From positions 60,357,501 through 60,421,500 of the forward strand of contig CM074862.1 of the NCBI GenBank assembly GCA_037501455.1: 64,000 nucleotides of DNA, written 5' to 3'. The notes under the pieces were generated by a model. The model was not told where the DNA came from and searched no databases. It saw nothing but the letters and a program-made list of their open reading frames with translations. Below are positions 1 through 10,643 of the stretch, one piece after another (position 1 is the first letter of the stretch; every line of letters begins with the position of its first letter). Origin of the DNA: Lantana camara. Its lineage: Eukaryota > Streptophyta > Magnoliopsida > Lamiales > Verbenaceae. A program made the position numbers and the translations under genes.

Positions 1-593
1 AACTCGGCGAGTACGAGTCACACACATCCCCAACTTCTAAATACGAAGAACAAAGCAAAGCAAAACAAATCAGAATCCATCCCCGACACCGGTTGATAGA
101 AGGGTTGATCGGCCCTAACTATCCACATACACAAACGAGACAAGGTTTAATTACTTCCTTGAAACCTTCGGCGGTTGCCTCCGCCGGCTCAAGAGAAACA
201 CCCTTCGTCAAACTCCCAAGGTTGGGTGAAACTCTCAAATGGAGGTGTTAATGGGAGAGCTCGGCGTCCCCTCGATCGTCCCGAGATTACCATACCACAC
301 TCCGGGGCCCAAACAGATCACGAAAGTCACACAAACAAATCTTAAAGCTTATCTTTCAAAGCCACATCTCGCTTACACACACACACACACACTTGCACCA
401 AACTAAACTTTTCAAACGAAAGCAAAATAACTTATATACTTATACAAAACATTTTCAAACTCTTATAACAGATGGGGCAAATCCCGCAACATAAGTATCA
501 TACACTTATTTACCATATACTATACGTATTCACATGCGAGGTTTCATATCAATTAGGGTCGTAGGTCGAGTAACTAAAAGAACAAAACCTCAC

Positions 594-656
594 CTTGGCA
601 ACGAACGAAGCGGAGTCAAAAGAGGAAACCGGACACCTACGGAGCAAGCTCGTCCC
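594..656 (-). other. Putative 63-nt leader micro-exon in A 3' LTR
   Basis: On the minus strand this is flanked by an acceptor ending CTATAG at 657-658 and followed by CAAG|GTGAGG, a good donor, at 592-593. The same structure recurs at 10122-10184 in the partner LTR and at matching places in unrelated LTR families of this window. Splicing is inferred. Confidence 0.5.
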
Positions 657-898
657 CTATAGGAAGAACATCTGAACAAGGCAAACAACAAGGAACACTC
701 TTAGACTCAATATGAACCACATTGACGCTCGGTACATGAATATGTATGCTTATGATGCAAATGATATGAAATGAATCCACATTTAGATCATCTATGAGCA
801 TTCAAAGCATAATCAAACATATATCATAAACGAGGCAAGAATACACAACAAGAAACAACGGAAAGGAAACAAAACGAACGAAACTAGAGTTCCTAGGA

Positions 899-1115
899 GA
901 CACGCCCGTGTCCCCCGGGAAAGGCAAGCTGAGACACCCCCGTGTCTCAGTACAGAAACTAAACAACAGAAACCTGGAGGTGACACGCCCGTGTCACCAA
1001 GAAAAGGCAAGCCGAGACACCCCCGTGTCTCGGTACAAAAAAGCGAAAACAAACTCAAAAGGTGACACGCCCGTGTCACCAACAAAGGGCAAACCGTGAC
1101 ACCCCCATGTCACGG
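899..1115 (-). repeat. Six GC-rich palindromes in A 3' LTR
   Basis: Units lie at 899-912, 931-948, 979-998, 1012-1033, 1061-1080 and 1094-1115. Two types alternate: GGTGACACGCCCGTGTCACC (9-bp arms, CC centre) and GAGACACCCCCGTGTCTC. Spacers contain GGTACAGAAA-like and AAAGGCAAGC-like text. The array lies inside the putative first leader intron. The last unit has a mismatch (CATGTCAC). Confidence 0.9.
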
Positions 1116-2165
1116 TACAGAAAAATGCAGGCTGCTCAACAGTAACTCAGCAAGCCCAAAACAAAACCCAACACTCATGCTCTAATTACCAAGCAAAGAA
1201 ATGCAACAATTGCTAAGAAACAAGTCCTAGGAGCATACCAACAACAACAAATCTCAAGGAAACATGAAAGGAGCAAGAATCAATCAAATTCTTCCAACAC
1301 TTACTATTCACATGCTTGCCAAATCTCAACAACCAACCATGGAAATGAATTCAAAAGCATATAAAAGACAGAAGAGGGAGAGTAGATTGCAACCATGAAC
1401 TTACCTTTCAATTTGGAGAAGTTTTGATGAAGATTTGAGCTCAAAATCACAAGGTTGGCCAAAAGGCTTCTTCTTCTTCCTTGCTTCCTTGTACCGATCA
1501 GTTTTGGGAGAGAGAGAGGAGGATTGGCTCGGTTTCAAGGGGATTTAGGGCTGCAATGGTTAGCTAACTCAAGTGTATTCCAAGGTTAAGGGCTTGGTTG
1601 GGTTAAGGTGGGGTCCACAACTCAAAGCTAGGTCAAAAGGTGGCTCTCAAGCGTAAAGGGCTCGTTACGGGTGAAATACGAAGGTCTTAATGAGCTTAGA
1701 AAAATGTGAGGTTTGTTCCATTGAACCCGAATCGTCGAAACGAGTTCAATGGAGGTGACGGAATTCGAATCCGAATTCCCGAGCTCAAGATACACGTCCC
1801 AGAACCCAAGGTGCGCTAAGTGCTCTTTAGCCTCCTTTAGGTCCCGTCTCCAAAACGAACCCAAAAAGGCAACCAAAACAAATACCAAAACATATAACGA
1901 GCATATAAACGAGTTCATAAAGCATATCATCAACACATAACTCGAATTCACAAAAATCAGAATTAATTACGAACCTAAAACGAGCAAAATACAAGGTGAA
2001 GGAAAGTTAAACGCTCAAGTTAAACAAGTCCATACCAAAGCAATTAAGTTCAAATAACTTCAAATGATCCACGTTGACAATTAATATCACATAATCACTT
2101 AAAGAACTAACTAAATAGTGCACATAAGAGGTTACCTGAAAAGTCTGATCAGTCGGGATGTTACA

Positions 2166-2178
2166 ACCCTCCCTCCTT
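2166..2178 (-). other. Polypurine tract of element A
   Basis: Minus-strand AAGGAGGGAGGGT directly abuts the LTR start TGTAACATCCC. This is the expected primer site for plus-strand DNA synthesis in LTR elements. Confidence 0.85.
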
Positions 2179-2183
2179 CAAAA

Positions 2184-2201
2184 GGACCTGTCCTCAGGTC
2201 C
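2184..2201 (-). other. Hairpin over the pol stop codon, before the PPT (A)
   Basis: The minus strand reads GGACCTGAGGACAGGTCC, an 18-base inverted repeat with GGACCTG/CAGGTCC arms. The pol stop TGA lies in its first arm and loop. Near-identical hairpins precede the PPT of elements C, G and H. Confidence 0.8.
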
Positions 2202-4740
2202 GAGGCGAGGTTTTGAAAAGATCCGGATACAACTGTTTCATCTTATCCTCTGTCTCCCAAGTAGCTTCTTCGGATTCTTGATCACGCCACAAGACTTTCA
2301 CAAGAGGGATCTGTCTATTCCTCAACTCTTGCTTCTTTCGATCCAACACCTGAACTGGATACTTCTTAAAAGTCAAATCCGGCTCTAACTGAACTTCCTC
2401 AACTGGAAGAATAGAAGACTCATCGGGATAATGTTTCCGAAGCTGCGAGACATGGAACACATTGTGAATCCAGGTCAAACTCGGCGGTAAATCAAGTTTG
2501 TAGGCTACTTCCCCAACTCGATCAAGGATCTCAAAGGGGCCTAAGTAGCGAGGGTTAAGCTTCCCGCCTTTACCAATCCGAGCATACCCTTTTCTAGGAG
2601 ATGCCTTTAAAAAGACCTTATCTCCTTTCTCGAACTCTAAGGGTCGTCTTCTCCTATCTGCATAACTCTTTTGCCGGTCTTGAGCCACTTTCAACCTCTG
2701 TTTAATCACTTTCACCCTCTCGATGGTATCCTGAATTTCCTTAGGCTTCTTAGCTCTCTCGAGCTTTCCATCTTTAGTCCATCTCCACTCATCAATATCC
2801 CAAAAGAGAGGGGATCGACACTTTCTTCCATACAAAGCCTCATACGGTGCCATCCCAATAGAAGACTGAAAGCTGTTGTTGTAGGCATATTCAATCAAAT
2901 CCAACTGTTCATCCCACGAATCCTGATAATCTAAGGCACAAGCACGAAGCATGTCCTCGAGATACCTTATTAGCCTTTCTGACTGGCCATCCGTCTGTGG
3001 GTGAAACGCAGTACTAAAGTGGAGCTTCGTCCCCAAACATTTCTGCAATTCCTGCCAAAAACTGGATGTGAACCGAGGATCTCTATCTGAAACAATGCTG
3101 ACCGGGGTACCATGCAATCTAACAATCTCTTTCCGATATAACCGGGCCAACTTAGGAACCTCATCGGACATCTTCACCTTAAGAAAATGCGCCGACTTCG
3201 TCAACCGATCAATAATCACCCAAATTCCGTCGGAACCTCCTTTGGTCCTTGGCAAGCCGGACACGAAGTCCATTGTCACTTGCTCCCACTTCCACTCGGG
3301 TATCGGAAGTGGTTGGAGAGTTCCTCCCGGTTTCTGGTGTTCTGCTTTCACCACCTGGCATGTTTGACATCTTCTAACATAGTTAGCAACGTCTCTCTTC
3401 ATGCCGTTCCACCAGTATAAAGCCCTTAGATCCTTGTACATTTTGGTGGTACCGGGATGTACTGCATACGCTGACTTGTGGACTTCATCAAGTACCAACT
3501 GCTTAAAATCTTCCGGAACACAAACCCGAGCCTTCAACCTGAACAATCCTGAATCATCAAATCCAAACTCGGTTTCAGGATCAATCCTTGACTTCGCTAT
3601 CAATTTCTGAATCTCTGGATCCACAGATTGAGCTTCTATCAATCTCTGCTTTAAAACCGGCTGAACCGAAATATTAGCCAATCGAGCCTCTGAAACCAGA
3701 ACTACTGAACCCTGTCTACTAGAACCTGCTTCCAAACCTGAAACATTCACTTTCCTACTCAAAGCATCCGCCACCACATTGGCTTTACCCGGATGGTACT
3801 GAATCTTACAATCATAATCCTCGAGTGTCTCCATCCATCTCCTCTGTCTTACGTTCAAATCCTTCTGGGTAAACAGATACTTAAGACTCTGGTGGTCGGT
3901 GAACACTTCAAAAGTGATTCCATAAAGGTAATGTCGCCATTTCATCAAAGCAAACACCACTGCGGCGAGTTCCAAGTCATGAGTGGGATAGTTCTTCTCA
4001 TGATCCTTTAATTTCCTTGAGGCGTAGGCTACCACCTTACCATTCTGCATCAACACACAACCGAGACCTTCCTTCGAAGCATCGGTATAAACTGAGTAAC
4101 CTTCAGAACCCTCGGGTAGGGTTAAAACCGGTGCAGTAGTCAACCTCTCCTTAAGAGTTTGGAAACTCTTCTCACACGCCTCATCCCACTCAAACTTCAC
4201 CTCTTTCTTAGTTAACCGGGTCAACGGGGAAGCAATCTTCGAGAAATCTTTCACAAAGCGCCTATAATATCCTGCCAACCCGAGAAAACTTCTCACTTCC
4301 GAGGCATTCTTCGGTGGTTTCCAAAGCATCACCGTTTCGATCTTCGCCGGATCCACTTCTATACCATTCCCCGAAATGAAGTGACCCAAAAAGGAAACTC
4401 GATCCAACCAGAACTCGCACTTACTGAACTTGGCGAACAATCTGTGCTCCCGAAGTGTAGACAAGACAATGCTCAAATGTCGTGCCTGCTCTTCTTCGGA
4501 CCTCGAATACACCAGAATATCATCTATAAAGATGACCACGAATTTATCGAGGTAAGGCCGGAATATTCGGTGCATCATATCCATAAACGCGGCTGGGGCA
4601 TTGGTCAGACCAAAAGGCATGACCACAAACTCAAAATGCCCATATCTCGTGTTGAAACCCGCCTTCGGTATATCTCCCTCCCGGATACGCAACTGGTAAT
4701 ACCCTTGCCTTAAGTCCAACTTGGAATATACCCTCGAACC
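2194..4740 (-). pseudogene. Element A pol: RT (catalytic part), RNase H, integrase, chromodomain
   Basis: This about 850-codon open stretch follows an in-frame TAA at 4741-4743. Reading on the minus strand, RT starts in the [10 protein letters not shown] block with [12 protein letters not shown] and the catalytic FIDDILVY. RNase H follows with [10 protein letters not shown] and [10 protein letters not shown]. The integrase zinc finger has two His (HKSAYAVH) and the pair CQTC. The DD(35)E core is seen as [16 protein letters not shown] and [14 protein letters not shown]-like LGPFEIL and a C-terminal chromodomain-like [12 protein letters not shown] segment close it, which places A in the Tekay-type chromoviruses. 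The frame is the same as gag and protease upstream, so this was one polyprotein. It ends at a TGA inside the hairpin before the PPT. The stop upstream makes it a pseudogene, although the domains look intact. Confidence 0.93.
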
Positions 4741-5379
4741 TTACAGGAGGTCGAACAACTCTTCAATGTGAGGGAGCGGGTATTTTTTCTTAACCGTTAA
4801 TCGGTTCAGCTCACGGTAGTCAATACACATTCGCAAAGTCCCGTCTTTCTTCTTTACAAACAGGACCGGAGCACCCCACGGAGAAGTGCTCGGGCGAATG
4901 TAACCACACTCTAAGAGCTCGTTTAATTGCATCTTCAGCTCCTTCAACTCGGCTGGAGCCATCCTATAGGGAGATTTCGCATACGGTTCTGCTCCGGGAT
5001 AGAGATCTATCACAAACTCGACGTCCCGATCCGGAGGTAAAGATCCCAAGTTCTCCGGAAACACATCGGGGAATTCCTTCACGATCTCCGTCTCTTCGAG
5101 CTTGGCCTGATCCTTTGGCTTATTCAAAAGGTAGGCCACATAGCCCGTCGCACCGTCCCGAAACAGTCTACTTGCTTCCATGAAGGAAATAAACGGGCAG
5201 GTCTTCAACCTCTGACCCGCAAAGACCGTAGAACCCAAAGTTACCCTCTTAGCAAAACAATCCATCATGGCTCGGTAATGGTACAACCAGTCCATTCCCA
5301 GAATTACCCCATACTTCTTGATAGGCATCTTGATCAGATCTGCCGGATACTCATGATCTTCCACAACCACCGGATAACC
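4741..5379 (-). pseudogene. Element A pol: protease C-terminus and RT N-terminus
   Basis: About 210 codons lie between two in-frame stops (TGA at 5380-5382, TAA at 4741-4743). The protein carries the protease tail ([12 protein letters not shown]), the linker [18 protein letters not shown], and the start of RT with [31 protein letters not shown] and [11 protein letters not shown]. It is collinear and in frame with the segments on either side. The TAA replaces a position that is Gln in elements B and F, a one-step C-to-T change. The reaction encoded by the intact polyprotein would be RNA-templated DNA synthesis in cytoplasmic particles. Confidence 0.92.
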
Positions 5380-5727
5380 TCAGTAAACACAATTCGTAGA
5401 CAAAGTAGCACCAAGGGGAGAAGAAACAATAAAGGAATCATCTAGGCAAGCAACAGGCAAGGGAAGAGTAGAAGCAAGCCGGGAAGCAATAAATGAATGC
5501 GTTGCTCCCGGATCAAACAATGCATGCAATGGAATGCCATGAATGTAGATAGTACCTTCAACAACGGCATTGCCATCCACCTCTACATTCTCTTCCTCGC
5601 CCTCCAAAGCATAGGCTCTCGCTTGGATCGGTGCTCTCGGAGGCATCACATTCAACGGCGGAGGAACTCGAGGCTGAGGTGCTCTTACTTGAGGACAAGT
5701 ACTGATCATATGGCCGGGCTCTCCACA
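5380..5727 (-). pseudogene. Element A: second zinc knuckle and aspartic protease
   Basis: This segment continues the Gag frame after a TAA at 5728-5730. It starts CGEPGHMISTC, completing a second CCHC knuckle, then a Pro-rich linker, the conserved [15 protein letters not shown] block and the retropepsin active-site segment [12 protein letters not shown], where D is the catalytic Asp in a D-P-G-A motif that B and F also show. It ends at a TGA where the aligned residue is Arg in F and B. Family knowledge: the protease cleaves the Gag-Pol polyprotein. Confidence 0.9.
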
Positions 5728-6657
5728 TTAATAACATCTTCTCAATTTCTTCCGGCAATTCTCCTCGGTGTGGTTGGGACCCTTGCAATAACTACACTGA
5801 ATCGGGGCCGGTAAAGCTAGTGTCGTCGGTACCAGAGGTCGAGCTTTCTTCACTGAAGTGGTAGGACCTTGGGGTTTGAAGACCGGAGGCCCACTATAGG
5901 ATACAGGCCTCTTCCCCAAATTAGAGCTCGAACCTTGGCCCGAAGAGTAAGTCGGCCTCAATCTCTTGTTGTTGGCTTCCACCTTAATTGCCTTCCTCGT
6001 AGCCTTCTCCCATGTATCCACTGTAGCCGCCTTAAGAGCATCCTGGACTTCATATCTTAAACCATGAATAAAGTTCCGGGCCTTCTGGGTATCATCATTG
6101 GTGATGTGCGGGGCGTACGGTGCAAGTCTCTCAAATTCCATGATATACTCTTCAACCGAGCGGTTCCCTTGTTTCAATTCTGTGAATTGTTGCAATCTTC
6201 TCTCACGAGCACTTGATGGAACATACTTATGACGAAATTCTCTCACGAAGCTTTCCCAATCAAACTCTTCTCCACTCCTTTCCAATCGAGCTCTCATAGC
6301 TTTAAGCCAATTGGATGCGGGACCTTGAACAAACCGGGCCGTACAAACAGCTTTCTCATGCGAAGGAGCGGGGTAAATTTCCCAAATTCCCGCAACTTCC
6401 GACAACCACTCCTCGGCTTGGATGTCATCTCCTCCATACCACTTCGGCGGATTGTTGTTTCTGAACTCCTTAAAGGCCGGAGTTACTTGCCCACCTTGTC
6501 CTTCCCATGGTGGATTATTCCTTTGGTTCTGCTGAAGCTGGTTCAGAAGGGCCTGCACAATATTCTCAGCATTCATCGGAGGAGGTGGAGGTGCTTGTGG
6601 AGGGGGTTGATTAAGATCAGGAGTCTGTTCCCTATCTGCTCTCCTTCTTGGAGGCAT
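5728..6657 (-). pseudogene. Element A gag (capsid and first zinc knuckle)
   Basis: I place the start at 6657, where MPPRRR begins, because the same MPP(R/C)-type start opens the Gag of B and F; the frame is open upstream to 6693. The N-terminus is Arg- and Pro-rich, followed by the retrotransposon Gag core (WLSEVAGIWEIYP, WESFVREFRHKYVP, LKQGNRSVEEYIMEFERLAPYAP) and a CCHC knuckle CSYCKGPNHTEENC. The TAA at 5728-5730 falls inside the second knuckle, at a position one C-to-T step from Gln. Gag forms the particle that packages element RNA. The full gag-pol frame, 6657 to 2194, is 1,488 codons with three stops and no frameshift. Confidence 0.92.
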
Positions 6658-6845
6658 CCTGAAAATGCACAAATCAAGAAGATATCGATGCATGGAGTTC
6701 AGTTCATGATCATGAAGTCAATTATCACCAATTTAAGCAAATAAGTCACGTAGAGATGTAGATGAATGCAAACAGTCACATACTCCTGTTCCGAACGACC
6801 TAGACAGACTCGACACGACTCCAGAGCTCTGGTTTTGCAACCGAG

Positions 6846-6858
6846 AGCTCTGATACCA
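6846..6858 (-). other. Primer-binding site of element A
   Basis: The minus strand reads TGGTATCAGAGCT, which matches the 3' end of initiator-Met tRNA except at its last base, eight bases after the LTR end. The leader 6658-6845 between PBS and gag shows no other feature. Confidence 0.88.
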
Positions 6859-7752
6859 CGCCGGGATGTAACAACCCCAGAGCGAAGGGTGCCACATCCC
6901 CCGCACTAAGGTCCAACACGAGTAGCAAAATGGAAGTCCGCACCCGTATCAAACCATAGCGAACGGGAGACACACAAAACTCACACCCTCGCTAGGCGGC
7001 CTAGACCCTCAAGAACTGCAAGAATTCAAATCAGAGTAGCGGAAGCAATTAAAGTAATTCTCAAGCTAAACATATCTCCCAAGATCACATATACATTTCA
7101 GAAGTGGGGAAAGGGCAAGCTTTCATGATAGTTCCTATACAGAATATACAATGCCATCAAGGCCCAAAAGCGAAAGTGTAATCATAAATACATAATCCAA
7201 AATACAACAATAAGAGTAGAAGTAATCCACTACGATGCATGAAGACCCAAGCTAAACCACAAGTAAACCCAAAAGACACTTGCCGCCTAGCTTGACTCGG
7301 AAGAACCTGCAAACTCAAAAGAAAGGAAAAAGGGGAAAACAACAACGAGGGTTAGTCCTAGCGACTAGTTGTTGGAAAACAGAATCAGAAAGCAGAGGAA
7401 TTTAAAAAATTTTTCCAACAAAAGGACCTTGAACTCGCAATCGTGTAACCAAATTCGTAAAGATAGAAAACTTACTTTTCTTTTATTCTTTCTTGAAGCG
7501 TTTCAAGCCACCCAAGAACGCTCTTCTCGCGGCTTGATCCCCTCTCCTTGGTAAAGCTCGAATCTTCAAACTTCTAACTTGAAGTCTCTAGAGAAAGTCC
7601 ACCAACTTGATCACAATCTAACTAGTAAGGATGCTAGTTCTCTAGTTAGTGTTTAGGCTTAACCTAGGGTTTAATATAATCTTGGAGAAAGGAAGGTGTT
7701 CAACACATGAACCAAGAATTGTCAATTAGCTCTAAAGGGGAGCATGAGCTCC

Positions 7753-7764
7753 CCTATATATAGG
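7753..7764 (-). promoter_or_regulatory. TATA box of solo LTR J
   Basis: CCTATATATAGG lies downstream, in minus orientation, of the ACGTG cluster. The relative J2 keeps CCTATTTATAGG at 19421-19432, which supports function in the family. Confidence 0.6.
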
Positions 7765-8088
7765 AAAGGGGAGGGGCGGCCGAAACTAGTCCTTTTTGGA
7801 CTAGGATTTGGTTCCTCTCTCTCCTATTACTTGATCATCAAGTATTTTCCAACTTTGACTTTGAATTCTAATTCTAGTCAACTTTTAAGAGAGCTTAAAA
7901 ATATCCAAACTATTTTTGGATAATTTTATACTTTATTTATTATAAAATAAATAACTTATTTTTATCTAATTAATTAATTCGTAATTAATTAACTAGATCA
8001 TTTTCTCCAAAATTAGACTTTCCTTTTAATTCAAAATTAAACCAAAGTCTATTAAATAATTAACACATTAATTATTTAACATCACATA

Positions 8089-8163
8089 ATCACGTGTGGC
8101 ACACGTGTCTTAATGACACGTGTCCAATCACGTGAGCCACACGTGTGATTTCACACGTGTGGA
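8089..8163 (-). promoter_or_regulatory. Six ACGTG (G-box/ABRE-like) palindromes in LTR J
   Basis: Within 75 bp there are six ACGTG cores, each in a local palindrome: CACGTG, ACACGTGT, GACACGTGTC, TCACGTGA and two CACACGTGTG copies. bZIP and bHLH factors bind such cores in plants, including in ABA and stress response. The cluster lies about 325 bp upstream of the J TATA box in minus orientation. J2 keeps a weaker version at 18868-18900. Confidence 0.6.
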
Positions 8164-10121
8164 ACCCCTTAGGCTCGATTAACTCGTTTAATCATTTTCA
8201 AGCCTCAACTCATGTAACCAAGTTGTTGTGTGTGACCCTCTAGGTTCTCAATTCAATTAGCAGTGACCCTAATTAATTAATTCACTAATTAATTAATCAG
8301 TCCACAGATTAAACGACCATAGTCTAGCAACAGGTGTTTAACCCCTAGCTGAATTGGAATGTTCGGATTCGACAGAACCTTTAAGTCATTGATTCATGTG
8401 AGATACAATCCTCCTACTTACTATCTCTCAACCAAGATCTAGGGCAAGGGAATAATCAGAACCCTAATAATCCGGTCTTAAAGCTAAGTGCATTTCATAT
8501 CCATTTGATCTCAATCCAAGAAACCCTTTTCTTGATGTCTTGATCTACTGCCTTAGCCAAGGACTCCATATGGCATATGAATGACTTACACAATAAGAGA
8601 TCACCTTGCAAATGCAAGTGTAGGTCCTTTCTTGATTCTCATTCACTTTCATGAATCACTTGTGCAGCCCCAGCATAAGCCTTGAATCAGTTGTCTAAGG
8701 CGACACCCTTTAAAGCTTATACCTAAGACTACAGAGTTAACTCATAAAGTGACAAGGAACCTCAAGTCTAAGGATCAATTAATCACATCAATGACTCGTG
8801 AGATATTTCCTAATCTGGAAGTTTCCATTTCCTGAAATAGAAACTTCCTTTCCCATTTAGGAATGTTCTCACACGGGGCACCTCAGTGAACTTACTTATT
8901 AAAGTAAGCACCCTCATGTATCACGCACGTATCAACTATACACTTTACACCTCCATGAAACAAGGTGGTCCTTCTTAAGGGCGTGATCCCATAAGCAAGC
9001 CTTAGAGGAGTCAGGTTGACACTCCCACTGTCTGTGGGACTCATCGGCTTGGAGTATTTTACTAATCATGACTTATGTGATATAGGGCTCGTTTCATGAA
9101 CCATTTCACCTAAATGGTAGAGTCCTAAAGTCATCAGGATTAGGGGAGTTCTCATACATGCACAGCTAAAGTAAACGCATACCAAACAAGAGCATATAAA
9201 GAAGTATTGCCTCAATTCGTTATTTCATTCAAAGATTGTCTGTGATTACAATAAGGAAAAGTACAAAGCGGATATACAATCGGCTTTCTAGGGCACTATT
9301 CCTAACACTAGTGAGGGAGCTAACTCACGCACCCGATATATATATAGAGCAAAACACTTAATCAAATAGAAAGATCCTTGAACCGAGAGTGGTTTTTGCA
9401 AGCCAAATTAATTCCCGTGATGTAGATATATATAAGTTAAAGGAAAGGGAAAAGGGCAAAACAAGACTCCAAGTTTTAGGTGAATTAAGAATCCGCTCTC
9501 GTTCCGTAGATCATACAAAGCTTAAACCAACTCGGCGAGTACGAGTCACACACATCCCCAACTTCCAAATACGAAGAACAAAGCAAAGCAAAACAAATCA
9601 GAATCCATCCCCGACACCGGTTGATAGAAGGGTTGATCGGCCCTAACTATCCACATACACAAACGAGACAAGGTTTAATTACTTCCTTGAAACCTTCGGC
9701 GGTTGCCTCCGCCGGCTCAAGAGAAACACCCTTCCTCAAACTCCCAAGGTTGGGTGAAACTCTCAAATGGAGGTGTTGATGGGAGAGCTCGGCGACCCCT
9801 CGATCGTCCCGAGATTACCATACCACACTCCGAGGCCCAAACAGATCACGAAAGTCACACAAACAAATCTTAAAGCTTATCTTTCAAAGCCACATCTCGC
9901 TTACACACACACACACACACTTGCACCAAACTAAACTTTTCAAACGAAAGCAAAATAACTTATATACTTATACAAAACATTTTCAAACTCTTATAACAGA
10001 TGGGGCAAATCCCGCAACATAAGTATCATACACTTATTTACCATATACTATACGTATTCACATGCGAGGTTTCAAATCAATTAGGGTCGTAGGTCGAGTA
10101 ACTAAAAGAACAAAACCTCAC

Positions 10122-10184
10122 CTTGGCAACGAACGAAGCGGAGCCAAAAGAGGAAACCGGACACCTACGGAGCAAGCTCGTCCC
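10122..10184 (-). other. Putative 63-nt leader micro-exon in A 5' LTR
   Basis: On the minus strand the acceptor ends CCTGTAG, the exon starts GGGGACGAGC and ends TTGCCAAG, followed by the donor GTGAGG. It matches the 594-656 copy. No reading frame is evident, so it would be 5' leader. Confidence 0.5.
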
Positions 10185-10426
10185 CTACAGGAAGAACCTC
10201 TGAATAAGGCAAACAACAAGGAACACTCTTAGACTCAATATGAACCACATTGACGCTCGGTACATGAATATGTATGCTTATGATGCAAATGATATGAAAT
10301 GAATCCACATTTATATCATCTATGAGCATTCAAAGCATAATCAAACATATATCATAAACGAGGCAAGAATACACAACAAGAAACAACGGAAAGGAAACAA
10401 AACGAACGAAACTAGAGTTCCTAGGA

Positions 10427-10643
10427 GACACGCCCGTGTCCCCCGGGAAAGGCAAGCTGAGACACCCCCGTGTCTCAGTACAGAAACTAAACAACAGAAA
10501 CCTGGAGGTGACACGCCCATGTCACCAAGAAAAGGCAAGCCGAGACACCCCCGTGTCTCGGTACAGAAAAGCGAAAACGAAATCAAAAGGTGACACGCCC
10601 GTGTCACCAACAAAGGGCAAACCGTGACACCACCCGTGTCACG
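10427..10643 (-). repeat. Six GC-rich palindromes in A 5' LTR
   Basis: This is the partner of the 899-1115 array with the same unit order. Relative to that copy there are small changes, for example CATGTCACC in the third unit and an extra base in the last. Confidence 0.88.

Larger units (their letters stand above)
1..2165 (-). mobile_element. Element A: 3' LTR, cut by the window edge
   Basis: This stretch is nearly the same as 9531-11694 (same order, scattered substitutions by eye), so the two are the LTR pair of minus-strand element A. On the minus strand the LTR begins TGTAACATCCC at 2165, directly after a purine tract. About 700 bp of its end lies left of the window. It carries a donor-like AAG|GTAAG near 1404, six palindromes at 899-1115, and a 63-nt putative micro-exon at 594-656. 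The region 1628-2165 holds the TATA-like stretch and a conserved hairpin near 1795-1850. Small open frames here are not conserved as proteins. Confidence 0.9.
7370..9307 (-). mobile_element. J: 1.94-kb solo LTR of an unrelated family
   Basis: J starts TGTTGG, ends CCTAACA and is flanked by the exact 5-bp duplication CTAGT (7365-7369 and 9308-9312). It has no coding frame, PBS or PPT, so a solo LTR is the best reading. I assign the minus strand because the TATA box at 7753-7764 and the promoter-like cluster at 8089-8163 fit that direction. A diverged copy in the opposite orientation lies at 17911-19848. The TGTTRG termini recall Copia LTRs, but the superfamily is not proven. Confidence 0.85.

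Noticed and set aside
899..1115. Regular palindromes spaced like a CRISPR array.
   Set aside because: The units are in an LTR of a plant retrotransposon, vary in type, have no unique spacers of constant length and no cas genes.
1628..1951. 107-codon frame seen in both A LTRs (also 11157-11480).
   Set aside because: Conservation is explained by recent LTR duplication; it covers promoter and hairpin text and is not kept in other families.
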